Shown here one piece after another: positions 1 to 9,534 of a stretch of 11,005 nucleotides of DNA (within the stretch, counting starts at the first letter, position 1; every line of letters begins with the position of its first letter). Source of the DNA: Hamiltosporidium magnivora (lineage: Eukaryota; Microsporidia; Dubosqiidae); the NCBI GenBank assembly GCA_004325065.1, contig PITI01000548.1, forward strand, positions 1 to 11,005, read 5' to 3'. The notes below the pieces were generated by a model. It was not told where the DNA came from and did no database searches. It was given only the letters and a program-made list of their open reading frames with translations. Made by a program: the position numbers and the translations under genes.

Positions 1-46
1 GTTTTTTATGTGGTTATCCTCCCTCCACTACATAAATACTCACTAA

Positions 47-62
47 ATTTAAAATTTTAAAT
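47..62. repeat. 16-bp perfect AT palindrome
   Basis: The sequence reads ATTTAAAATTTTAAAT, a perfect palindrome made only of A and T. In DNA this AT-rich such a sequence can arise by chance, and no adjoining gene gives it a function. Confidence 0.3.
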
Positions 63-3000
63 ATTTCCAAAAATGATTTCTTACATTATTTAGGTAATGA
101 AATTTAAATATAACCAAATACTTTTGCTTTATAGATAATATGTATAGAATATAGGTAACTTTATATTAGATTCAAATATATTTCTTAAAAATCATTTCTA
201 TTAAAACAAAATAGTTACCTATCTCCGCTCTAAAAAATCCAACTTTCTGTTTTTAAAATTATAATTATTTAAAATAGCTTGGTTTCTCAAATTTATTCTT
301 TATTTATATAGTCTTCAGATTCAGATATTTTTAGGCAAATACTGTCATTTCTAATTTTATGATTTGATATTGTTGGGCAGCTTAAATTCGAAAATAAAGA
401 CTGAACCATATGGTCTTGATAAAAAAATCAAATTGAATGTGAATTGAATTTTCAGCTTTATATTTGAATCGAAAAATCAATTAGGTCTAGATTTTCCCGA
501 AGCGATATGTTTCAATAGATTTTTTTATGAATTTATTTATTGTTTATTGATTGTCAGAAAATTCTTATAGATTAGTTAGTATACTACCAAAATCTTATAT
601 ATTTACACTTCAACATACAAAATGAAGTTTTTAGAAATATTTGTATTATTTGCGTTAAGTCATACATTTTGCTGATCCCCAAAATTATTTTTATGCTTGA
701 GTAATCTTATATACAGAATCTTTCCTTATCGTTTTTAAAATTATAAGCAAATCAATAAAGACTCAAACAAACCCAATTTTTTTTACAATATAGCTTTTTT
801 GATTTTGTGTATAATTTTAGAAAATAGATATATTAATTTCTTTTCATGAAGCATAAATGATGATTTAATTTTTTACACGCATCCCTTCAACACTAATTTG
901 ATGAAAAACTTAAATGGTTTTTTGCATTTTAAATTCTTATATTTCTGTAATCATTATTAAGCAAAGATCTATAACCAGAACCACTGCTTACTGGTCAGAA
1001 GTTTGGGCTTAAATCAAAATTTTAATTACGTTTGAAATTTAAAATCAGAAAATAGTTTTTTATTTCTCATTTTACGCTGTAAACATCTTAACGCTATGTG
1101 TAATTAGAGTTCTTTTCAGTCGATTTTTCTTGTTTAAGTATAGATAAAGTACAACTTTATCTAAGGTGTTTGGTCTACATTCGAACATGTTTAATTTATA
1201 TCTTTTAAATCTTCTTATGCCCCATATTTTATAATTAATAATTATACAACAGAATTCTCTAACACTTTGCGATAATCTTAAAAATTAATGATTTAGTTCA
1301 TTTTCATCTTTCTAAAATATTGCACAACATTTCTATTGCAGAATTTAAAAGCGTTTAAATAATTTTTATTCCTTTAATTTGATACCTACTGCCATTAAGT
1401 TTAGATTTATGATTTTTAATCTTTTAAATAAATTATGTACTTATGAATTTATCATCATAGTGAATTGGTTGTGATTAGATTTACAAATAAAGGACAGTTT
1501 AAATATGTTATCAAAAGCATAAGTTGACGTGTATTTAGGGCATTAAAATATAAATTGGACTCGCGTTCGTCACGGCATTTTTTTATATCATTTTTATACT
1601 ATGGTCAAATTAAATTAGCCTTCATATGTAAAAAGACTTCAATAATTATGTGATGATGTCAAAGACTAAATTCAAAGGAAAAAAAAGTGGCAAAGAAAAA
1701 TCCAAATAATATTTATTCGTTTATACTAGAATTATTTTAATGAGATAACCTATGATGAAGCGTAAACTAATACAACTGTTTACATTTTTAAAGACCGGAG
1801 TCTGTTAAAATCAGCAGTACTGCTATTAATCTATCACAAATAATATGAAGCTGGTTTTTAATAATAAAACATAGGTGAGAGAAATCTACAACAGACAGTT
1901 TTCAATAGAGAAATATAACCAGAAAATGTATCAAACCATCCATTTCCTCACCATAGAACATTCACAAAGCAATTTATCTAGCGACGGATATTCCAGAAGC
2001 AAAAAATATTTAATTCTCTGTAAGAAATCTAAATCCTAAAAATATATATTGGTTAATTTCTATATATAAGAGAGTATCTTGGTTATTCTCAAATACAGTT
2101 TTAGTAAGCTGTACTTATTTTTGTTTCCGGGATATGTTTTAAATTGATAATTTTTAATATATTTAGTTAATTAGAAGCTTCGTACTATAAATTGTTTCGG
2201 ATTCAGAATTTTTATTTCATTTGGTGTATGTTTTTATCATTACTTACTTATTTCATTCCTCTTTTACCTCCTAGTGTCAAGGAGTAAAAAATGCATATTT
2301 TTAATTTGTTTCTTTTAATCAGTTATAACCGAGAATTATAGGGGATTTATCTATAGATCCGATGTGATTTATACTCCTCCACAATGCCAGAATTGATTTC
2401 AATATGAATTGTACATATATATCAGTAATCTACAAGTTTCTATTCTAGTTATTATCTCTTCACATGTTTATTTTTGAAAGCAGATTAAACTTTATATTTA
2501 ATTCGTGTCATAAAATATTTTAATGTACTAATAGTAGCATCTTATTTGGCTATAATTTAATTAAATGTGTCTATTTAAATACAAGTTAATAATGGTATTA
2601 TTATTGTTGATTCGTTATAAATATACAATATACGGCAATCTATAACCTTCTTATGCTTACAATTTGTGTATCAGTTACAATTACATCCAAAACCTAGAAA
2701 TAAAAACCCATTAAATATTCTCATTTATATAATTCAGTAATGTTCTGATTTCAACGACGACTGACTCATCTCGAAATGTTTAATCGATTAAAAGATTATA
2801 AGACACTCATAAGAGTGCACGTATTAGATATGCCTCTTTCTAGTTACTAATAACTCATAGCCAACCAATAATGTGAGTAGAACTGAACATAAAACAATTA
2901 AAAACTTTCTATTTGTCCAAAAAAATATTCTCAATAAATTCGTAAAATTTTCTTCTAAATAGTATTATTTATCAAGAATAACATAATAAATCTGGGTTTT

Positions 3001-3147
3001 TAATCTTTCTAACGCTTTAATTTTTGCACAAAAAAATAATTCTTTAATAAAAATTCTTTTCAGAATTATTGTTACATATAAAATTATAAGATATGATTGA
3101 TGCTTTTCTACCATTATTCTGTGTAATATATATATTCTGAATAATAA

Positions 3148-3183
3148 TTCCACAAAGCATTTTGGTGGAATAGCTTTGTGGAA
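3148..3183. repeat. 11-bp perfect inverted repeat with 14-nt loop
   Basis: The left arm TTCCACAAAGC (3148-3158) is the exact reverse complement of the right arm GCTTTGTGGAA (3173-3183), separated by 14 nt. The arms contain several G/C pairs, so this is less likely to be a composition artefact than the A/T-only palindromes nearby. Pairing stops at both ends of the arms. There is no downstream T-run specific to one strand and no adjacent gene, so a transcription terminator role is unsupported. It could be the core of a small folded element or a remnant of transposon terminal repeats. Confidence 0.6.
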
Positions 3184-4378
3184 GTTTATACTTGATTAAA
3201 TCAAAAGACTTTTACTAAAAATATCTGAGAATTTATACAATGAACAAACAATACAACATATTCTTAAAAAGCACAGTTTTTCAAAGCAATAAAAAAACTT
3301 AACAATAATAAATTTTTTCGAGAAAAGCACAGAATTTAATGAAAATAGGTGGAATGTGAAAAGACTAAACATAAAACACTAAGCTGAAGTTCAGAAAAAT
3401 TCAATTTAATTATAAAAGAAGAAGAGCAATAGGCAGTTTATAAAGCTTAAGATTTTGTTTGGTAAATTGCACAAGTCGGGCAATAATTTGCAAATGAAAG
3501 ACTAAAAAAAAGGTAAACAAAGAAACCAGGTGAGACTAAGATATTTTTGTTAAAACGTTTCAAAACCAAAGCTTCAGATATTAGGGATAGGATTTTTTGG
3601 GACATTTTTTTTTATGAATGTAAATGAAAGTTCGTTTCTAGGAGCTTAAAGTCTAGTAAGTTTATAAAACAGATTTATTTTTTTTAAGCTGCGCATTGTT
3701 AAGCCTTTATATTCTTATATAATACGAGATCATAGAAGATGATTACTATTGACAAATACCTTAAATGCTTGGGTTTCTATTTATTATAAAAAATTTATGG
3801 TTTCATTCCCCACTTTTGATTTGATGTTTATTTCAGATCATAATCAAAGAACTTCTTAAATAGATGCATTTAATGTGTTTTAAAATATTTAATTGATATT
3901 CAGCGTATCAAAAAATAAGTTTACAATATATTGTTTTCTTAGGATTAAACTAAGCACATTTTGATAGCTTTTAATAAGATTACATCGCTTTTAGATTTAT
4001 ATAATTCTTAGACTATCCTAATGAGTCATTGCATTTTTTTCGATACACCAGATTCATTTCAAATAAAAGACATGTTATCTTAACCCTGTAAATTGATATT
4101 TATTTCACTGATAAATAGTCAGTAACCGCGTAAAATGAATATTTTGTTACTCTAAGTTTAAAAACACAAAAATTAATTTTTTATTTTAATTTTGTTGTTC
4201 AAAATTGTATTTTTCCAAACATTTGTCCTTTTTATATTAAGATGTTAAATTCAGCTACGTTTTCATATAAACAAAAGCAAAAGTGCTATATTAAATATCT
4301 AACCTAGAAAAATTTACTAATTAACAAACCTATTTTAAATTAAATACAAATAAGAAATTAATAAATAAATATTATTTT

Positions 4379-4384
4379 TTTAAT
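4379..4384 (-). terminator. Candidate polyadenylation signal of the transporter gene
   Basis: Read on the minus strand, ATTAAA occurs about 18 nt after the TGA stop of the transporter gene. ATTAAA is the common variant of the eukaryotic AATAAA signal. The 3' flank is almost pure A/T, so the hexamer is expected often by chance, and no cleavage-site evidence is available. Confidence 0.25.
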
Positions 4385-4402
4385 ATCTTTGAATTTTTTT
4401 TA

Positions 4403-5458
4403 TCAAACAATATCGTGATTGTTTTTTTTATTGTTAACAGTTTTAGTATTTCCTATTTCGTATATCATGGTTCCTGTATATACTATAATTAACGAAAATA
4501 TGTTGATAGGTTGAATTTTGTTTTGTAATAGAAGCGATATGACAGTTGTAGACATCGCAGAACTTAATATCATTAAAAATGTTCTTGTTAAGGGACACAA
4601 AATCAGTGCTAAATAAGAAGCCACCATAGAACCCAAGGAATTCAAAATTATAGCAAGCCAAAAAAACAGGGATTCAAAATTCGATATTATATCTATTTCC
4701 TTTGTATAAAATTCTACTACACATCCTATAAATGTAATTATAACTGCAAAAACAGAATACTGAAATGTATAATCCCAAAAATTTTGTACCTTTTTCTTAA
4801 TTTTTACCTCGAAAAAGACTGAACCAAACGAATTTAAAAATCCTGCTGTTATTATCGCCAGGCAAGTTATTACTTCAACATCTTGTGATTTAGATTTAAT
4901 ATGGTTTTTCAGAATTTCTGGCAATATTATACCAATAAATATCAATCCTTGACCCCAATATTGATAGATAAAAAAGCGTTTTTTCATTACAATATACGAA
5001 ATTACACATAAAAATATAATTCTTGACTGATAACACACCGAAAAATACATAGGATGCAATCTATAAACGAAATTCCACATAAGAATACTTTTACAAAATG
5101 TTATAATTCCCATTGTAAAGATATCCAAATTATAATCTACTGGTTGTTTTGTTTTCATATAGCTGGAAATCATTAGTTTAAATAGTTCTACCATTAAAAT
5201 TGGTAAACATTTTGAAGATGATTTTCTTCCAGTAAACTTTCTTATTACATACCCATTTATTGTCGCTTGTATAAAAATAGGAACTATGGCAATGTATTTT
5301 TGCAAAATTTGCAAATATTTATTTCTTTCTGCTTTCATTATACTTGTATTCATAATTATTGTTAATGAATCAGTTAAAAATACAAGAAACATTAGAAACA
5401 AAGTTTCAGAAATAAATATAAAACTTTGTTTCTTCAAACAGCCTTGATGGTGTTTCAT
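4403..5458 (-). CDS. Divergent nucleotide-sugar transporter (SLC35A-like)
   Basis: Encodes 351 residues, mostly hydrophobic helices: I count about ten membrane segments, near residues 12-36, 52-72, 84-100, 112-132, 137-158, 166-184, 197-216, 230-250, 263-287 and 290-335 (two). Family-like blocks are the CYQSRI segment followed by an aromatic/GQ stretch (142-179), the AGFLNSFGSVFFE block followed by a basic patch (205-223), and a C-terminal NSLGSMVASYLA plus serine-rich helix (273-310). Length and layout fit SLC35A antiporters, which bring UDP- or CMP-sugars into Golgi/ER in exchange for the nucleoside monophosphate. The substrate cannot be read from the sequence. Where many relatives have a lysine in the ninth or tenth helix region, this protein seems to have Arg292. 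The start is the first possible ATG: an in-frame TGA lies two codons upstream. There is no intron. A Drug/Metabolite Transporter superfamily member of another subfamily is the main alternative. Confidence 0.78.
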   Translation of the reverse strand: MKHHQGCLKKQSFIFISETLFLMFLVFLTDSLTIIMNTSIMKAERNKYLQILQKYIAIVPIFIQATINGYVIRKFTGRKSSSKCLPILMVELFKLMISSYMKTKQPVDYNLDIFTMGIITFCKSILMWNFVYRLHPMYFSVCYQSRIIFLCVISYIVMKKRFFIYQYWGQGLIFIGIILPEILKNHIKSKSQDVEVITCLAIITAGFLNSFGSVFFEVKIKKKVQNFWDYTFQYSVFAVIITFIGCVVEFYTKEIDIISNFESLFFWLAIILNSLGSMVASYLALILCPLTRTFLMILSSAMSTTVISLLLQNKIQPINIFSLIIVYTGTMIYEIGNTKTVNNKKNNHDIV

Positions 5459-5465
5459 ACTTCAT
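5406..5465 (-). promoter_or_regulatory. Short upstream ORF overlapping the transporter start
   Basis: An ATG preceded by CAAAA (5465-5463) lies 7 nt upstream of the transporter ATG in a different frame. It opens 19 codons and ends in TGA inside the transporter coding region. The upstream ATG has adenines at -1 to -4, at least as favourable a context as the main ATG (AAGT before it). If transcription starts further upstream, ribosomes would have to leak past it, which would lower expression. If the transcript starts between the two ATGs it is irrelevant. This is inference only; with so short a frame, chance is plausible. Confidence 0.25.
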
Positions 5466-5649
5466 TTTTGTACATTATTATTTTTTATTTCGCATAAAAT
5501 TTGAAATAATTTTCACTCTTGTAATATTTTTATAAATGAAATTCTCGAAGCCAAAATAGTTAATTTTATAGTTTCCAATTCTCTAAAATGAATATTAAAA
5601 ACAAAGTAATTCGAAAATGCGATAATTTGTTAACAAAAAATCTAACTCA
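5459..5649. other. Short spacer holding the presumed transporter promoter
   Basis: About 190 bp of AT-rich DNA separate the transporter start from the more G-rich sequence that I take as the 5' end of the neighbouring retroelement. Apart from a TATA-like box and the upstream ATG, I see no motif. Promoter elements of the transporter should lie here unless they extend into the retroelement. Confidence 0.45.
5527..5534 (-). promoter_or_regulatory. Candidate TATA box for the transporter gene
   Basis: On the minus strand the sequence TATAAAAA begins about 75 nt upstream of the transporter ATG, a spacing compatible with a short 5' leader. It is the best TATA match in the spacer, but the region is so AT-rich that this is weak evidence. 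No G- or C-triplet motif of the sort reported upstream of many microsporidian starts was seen close to the ATG. Confidence 0.3.
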
Positions 5650-5830
5650 GCCATAGCAAATCACAAGTCCAGGTGAGAAATGAGGGGGTTGAGCTTCTAG
5701 CTAAAAACCGTACCGGGAGAACATAAAGATATTATTAAACTTTTACAAAACTTTACGATCACAAGACTAAATCGAACAAAAGAAATTACGAAAAAAAACA
5801 AAGACAGAAAATTTAAAAAATGAACAAAGG

Positions 5831-6535
5831 ATGGCAACTTGGGATATGCGGAAACTTAATGAGCCAGAAGCTTTAATACTTAGAACTCAGAATTTCAAAA
5901 TATGAAAAGACATTGTAGTGCTGGAAGAAATTTGTAGTAAGGGAGATATATACTTAAAACCGAAGACCATAGATCTTTTAAAGTGAAAACGAGACCTCCT
6001 ATACTCAAGATACATTATTTGCTATAAATAACAATTTGGTATATATAGTATAAGATCTTCAAGGAATAAATAAGAGATCTTTCAAATGGGGTTGGAAGCT
6101 AAATTCTTTAATTGTACAATATTGTGTGCAAATGTTCCTACTGAAGAAACAAATGACATGGTAAAAGACTGCTTGTATGACTTGGTAGAGGAACATATGA
6201 CAAAGCCCCAAATAATGACATAAAGATAGTGCTCGGTGACATGAATGCAAAAGTATGTAAAAAAAGGGCTAAATGTAAAATATGGGAAAAGTGAGCTCGC
6301 AAAATGACACAAATAAAAATGGTGTTCGACTAATTCCATTTGCAACTAGCAGGAATATTGTTATATCTAGTACATGTTTTACAAATGAAGGAATACATAG
6401 GGCAACGTGGAAATCGCTGGATAATCATACAGTTGATCAAATAGATCAAACAATAGTAGATACAGGACACGATTGTGTATGCAAGATGTAAAAGAATATG
6501 CAGATCAAACACCAGCTCGAATTCTACTTTGAAAT
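5831..6535 (+). other. Apurinic-type (EEP family) endonuclease domain remnant
   Basis: The part of the LINE that would nick target DNA. The block LGDMNAKV keeps the Gly-Asp-x-Asn motif of the exonuclease-endonuclease-phosphatase fold (Asp at 6238-6240, Asn at 6244-6246). The downstream block with TW, then QIDQ, corresponds to the family's conserved TW...IDH stretch, with the His of IDH replaced by Gln. The terminal Ser-Asp-His motif is not recognisable after 6488, and frames change near 6220 and again near 6282. The domain is therefore inactive even apart from the frame breaks. Confidence 0.75.
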
Positions 6536-7355
6536 TTTGAAATTTCGCCAAAGAATTTCAATAATTGGCCCGTAAAAAACTTCAAGCTAAGAAATTTACA
6601 GCCAATAATTCAAAGATATCTAGATGTAAGAAAATTATTATTAAAGGTATCTAAAAATATAAGTTATTTTAAAGACCCAAGCAAAAGCTGCGAGAACGAA
6701 TTTATAGAAGATAAATTGAAAAATCCAAAGTATATAATACAAAAAGACGCTAAAGAATTAATTGGCTTTAAAAAACACTAACGCAGAAAAATTTGATTTG
6801 ATGAATAATACAAAATCGCAGTGCACCCACAAAACCAAGCAGTAAATAAACCGCTACCGAGACAAAAACAGAGAAAAATTACTACATTCTAATACCGTGG
6901 GCTAAACCTTTGCAGGTATGCAGAAACAGAAAATACCATTAAGAAGATATGGAGCAAATTGAAGCAGAATTATTAAATAAACGAACAAGAGGAATACCTA
7001 CATATATTAAAGATACAAGAAGAGGCTTTGGGTCAAGAACTTTTCAACGCATACAGTCAATGAAGAGTTGGGGAACCAGATTCGAAAATGGCCATAGATC
7101 TATGGAGAGCAAAATATTTTGTAGGACTTATAAAATAAGCGAAGGAAAAACAGGAAAATAAGCGAAAAACTTTAAGAATTCAAATAAACTTAGAAAAAAA
7201 ATAAATTTAAAGAACCTTGACTTTTAAAATTTGAAAAAGCAATTGATTTCTTGCAAAAACGATAAAGAACCATGTGACGATCGCTTAGACGCTTAGATAT
7301 TAAAGTTTCGTTGAAATACGATTTTGGAAATAAAATTTTCTATACCCTTTTGGTT

Positions 7356-8050
7356 TAGCAAAATAAAGAAATAGACGAAAACTGGGATATGGATTTTATT
7401 TGCTCAATTCAAAAAAGGCATGAATTTAACCAGATCAAATTACAGGTAAAAATTTCCTGAGATTCACATATAAAATACCATCCAAAGTTATAGCAAAACG
7501 ACTTAAAACATACGATGAAAGCAATTTCGGTAATAACAAGTTGCTTTGGAATGAAAAATCAACAATCGACCATATATTTGTCTGTCTAAAAAAGGCAGAG
7601 TGTATAACGAGGGCATTGACTAGCTTTTTATTGACAATTAACAGGCACATGGTAGCCTTACTCATATTTTATTTATGAAATACTATTAGGATTTCAGAAT
7701 TCAGAGAAAGTATTAAGTCTTATCAGAATTGCTTTGAAAAATAAAAGAAGCAAAGCTGTGTAGCGAGAAGATTCCGAAAAATTTCGAAAAGGCTGGGGTT
7801 TAAGAAAATAAGTACGCTCGCTGGTATGCTTTTTAATGGAACACTCGAAAAAGGCTATAAGAAAGGCAAGGAATTTCTCGCAAGAATATCTGCACAACAG
7901 AACAGTACATTTTTTATCTATGGTCGATAACATTAATATTATATAAAAAAAGTAGAACAACTTCAGAGATCATGTCAGAAAGATCGAATATGAAATACTA
8001 AAAGCAGAATTTTATAAATGAAAATAAAAAATATATGATATGACTTCAAA
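7356..8050 (+). other. Reverse transcriptase domain remnant of the LINE
   Basis: Fingers/palm fragments are visible: the NWDMDFICSIQK stretch (from 7380, family wording W...ICPIHKKG), then in another frame AKRLKTY and STIDHIF (within 7430-7675), which match the conserved RL..Y and R.T.DqiF blocks. The catalytic box, normally YADD, reads SMVDN at 7917-7931, so one of the paired aspartates is lost. The ENKKYMI segment near 8020 corresponds to the usual N..KTKYM motif after the box. The insertion-sized gaps between blocks are about normal, so this decayed by point changes and small indels rather than large deletion. Confidence 0.75.
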
Positions 8051-8100
8051 TAATCATGAAAATATTACACCCATTTTTAAGTATATTGATACCTGCTTGA

Positions 8101-8686
8101 GAGTATATCGTCTTTTAAATATCTAGGAGAGGTTCTGACAAATAATAATGATAATTTGCGAGAATAAAAGAGAGAATCAAAGCCTATTTAATCTTATAGA
8201 AAATCCCAAAATCTCAATTTATAAGCCAGAGAAGCAAGGAAATGATATATAGTACTATAATAGGACATATTTTAATGTCGAATGTGAAATTTTGATATTG
8301 TTAACAGCGTACCGAAGAGATAATAGGTATATGAGAACAAAAAATTCTATAGAGAATCTAGAAACTAATAAAACTCAGCGAATTCGTATAAACCACTGAG
8401 CGGCAATATTTATATCGAAATTTAGGATTTTCACACGAAGTATAAAGAACCGGACTATAATTGCTGAGTCATCACCAGTGAATGCCAGAAAGCGGAGTAT
8501 TAAAAAGCAGTTTGAATGTTCAATACTTTAGGTAGAAGACTTTCAGGTGGTTCAAAAACTAGATGGCTAGACAATGTCAAAAAAAATATCAGTTAACTTG
8601 GTATTCTAAAGACTAAATCGACGTGTATTGATCGGGATAGGTGGAAGTTTATAGTAAACAAGGCTAGAAGTCTTAAAGGGGCGTAA
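8101..8686 (+). other. C-terminal region of the LINE polyprotein
   Basis: Begins with SFKYLGEVLTNNNDN (from 8113), matching the family's FKYLG block after the palm, and ends with GRRLSGGSKTRWLDNV and a basic tail rich in W, R and K that finishes in LKGA and a TAA at 8684-8686. The last 52 codons (8531-8686) are in a single frame with only one internal stop (TAA, 8594-8596), so this is the best-preserved part. The natural end of the ORF being present shows the copy is not truncated at its 3' side. Confidence 0.75.
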
Positions 8687-8700
8687 TGTCACCTAGTAAC

Positions 8701-9531
8701 CAATTACTTATTAGAAAAAAAATCTACTATTTAATTGTTAGCAAAATTTTTTTCAAAAAATATCAAAAATACAAATAATGATAAATTCTTATCGTTTTTA
8801 TGATTATATACTTTGTCCATGTCAAGATACAACAAGTATTCAATTAATAAAGATTGATATATCTGGTTAAAACATTATTTTTAATCAAATTTATTTTATA
8901 ATATTTATATAAAACCTATGATATATAAGCAAAACCTTTAGATCAGCTAACACTAGTTTTAATCTTCATTTTAACTATAATACCTCATCTTTGTTCGATA
9001 TGTTATGAAAAAAGTTTATCTAATTGTTACAATATAAAATATACTTAAAAAACCGATGTCTTATCATCTCTTGAAATAAAATATCGAGAAATATTGTTTT
9101 AAAGAACAAATTATCGAAAATAGCTAAATAAGGTAATTATTAGAAAAAAAACATTTTTTTTCTTAATCAGATAATTACGATTTTTTAAAAATATCAAATC
9201 TTAAAAAAACTATTGGATGAGAAAAATACCGCATAACTATAAAATAGAGCTGTAATCAAATTTATACATTTTTCATTTTAGATTTATAATATATTCCCCT
9301 ATCGAATATTATTATAACAAGCAGACATTTACGAAGCTACATGATTTGAATAGTTGAAAATAATAAAATATCAATAGACCATCAATTCAAATAGTTCAAA
9401 TTAAGAATTAATTAAAAAAATAATTTTTAGAAATCTAGAACAAAAAATATTTTAACTTACAAACATTTCACATTTTCAAAATTTACAATGTTTTTGCATT
9501 CAGAATAAAAAAATATAAAATTAGAAAATAT
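8701..9531. other. AT-rich spacer between the two retroelements
   Basis: No open frame, no RNA gene and no recognisable protein fragment on either strand. The only structure noticed is the interrupted palindrome at 9133-9178. It may include untranslated 3' ends of both neighbouring elements, which converge here from opposite strands. Confidence 0.5.
9133..9178. repeat. Interrupted palindrome with A8/T8 stem
   Basis: The inner arms are G followed by eight A (9143-9151) and eight T followed by C (9154-9162), with only CA between them. The outer arms are GTAATTAT (9133-9140) and ATAATTAC (9171-9178), exact reverse complements, with unequal 2-nt and 8-nt spacers. Together this could extrude as a cruciform or, as RNA, fold into a long hairpin. 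It lies 400 bp downstream of the minus-strand retroelement ORF end and about 450 bp downstream of the plus-strand element, so a 3' end role is conceivable but unproven. Confidence 0.5.
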
Positions 9532-9534
9532 TTA

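Larger units (their letters stand above)
1..4402. other. Gene-free AT-rich intergenic stretch
   Basis: Neither strand carries a long open frame with recognisable protein similarity. The longest ATG-started frame is a 62-codon low-complexity one on the minus strand (2965-3153), which I regard as chance. A 55-codon stop-to-stop frame without an early ATG lies at 1875-2039 (plus) in a slightly less AT-biased patch and could be an eroded coding relic, but I recognise no family. Positions 1-4402 also contain a 16-bp perfect AT palindrome (47-62), an 11-bp inverted repeat (3148-3183) and a purine-rich plus-strand patch (about 3190-3640). I saw no tRNA A/B boxes and no long terminal repeats. It is most likely intergenic DNA made partly of eroded transposon sequence. 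Confidence 0.6.
5831..8686 (+). pseudogene. Broken endonuclease-reverse transcriptase ORF of the LINE
   Basis: Originally one polyprotein that nicks target DNA and copies the element RNA into the nick. Recognisable pieces occur in order but in changing frames: MATWDMRKL at 5831 (start of the endonuclease fold), CANVPTEE near 6125, IKIVLGDMNAKV at 6220-6255, the NGVRL to QIDQ block within 6282-6488, IIQKDAKELIGFKKH at 6734-6778, RRGFGSRTF at 7018-7044, ENWDMDFICSIQK from 7377, AKRLKTY and STIDHIF within 7430-7675, a ruined YADD box at 7917-7931, SFKYLG at 8113, and GRRLSGGSKTRWLDNV from 8531 to the final stop at 8684-8686. At least six frame changes and more than a dozen internal stops rule out a product. 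It probably began at the ATG at 5831 or slightly upstream. No gene symbol applies. Confidence 0.85.
5650..8700 (+). mobile_element. Decayed APE-type non-LTR retrotransposon (RTE-like LINE)
   Basis: A nearly full-length but dead LINE. The 5' 180 bp (about 5650-5830) is richer in G than the flanks and probably represents the 5' untranslated region. The coding remnant (5831-8686) follows the order endonuclease, linker, reverse transcriptase, C-terminal region. A short untranslated tail follows, with an A-run near 8712 that may mark the end. The plus strand is purine-rich throughout, as usual for LINE sense strands. I could not identify target-site duplications, so both ends are approximate to some tens of bases. 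The residues resemble insect (for example aphid or ant) RTE-like proteins often annotated as endonuclease-reverse transcriptase or craniofacial development protein 2-like; that comparison is from memory. Confidence 0.8.

Noticed and set aside
2965..3153. 62-codon ATG-started frame on the minus strand
   Set aside because: Low-complexity I/L/K/Y-rich composition, no family resemblance, and it overlaps one arm of an inverted repeat; expected by chance in a long AT-rich stretch.
4443..4661. 72-codon minus-strand frame inside the transporter gene
   Set aside because: Shadow of the transporter in another frame; no independent similarity.
5459..5649. Possibility of an upstream spliced exon for the transporter
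   Set aside because: The in-frame TGA two codons before the ATG and a family-typical N-terminus make an extra exon unnecessary; no convincing acceptor site precedes the ATG.
6059..6551. Three minus-strand frames over the LINE endonuclease region
   Set aside because: The plus strand carries recognisable endonuclease blocks here; the minus frames are Cys/His-rich antisense shadows.
7435..7960. Two minus-strand frames over the LINE polymerase region
   Set aside because: Antisense of the recognisable reverse transcriptase blocks on the plus strand; a hydrophobic look results from reading purine-rich DNA backwards.
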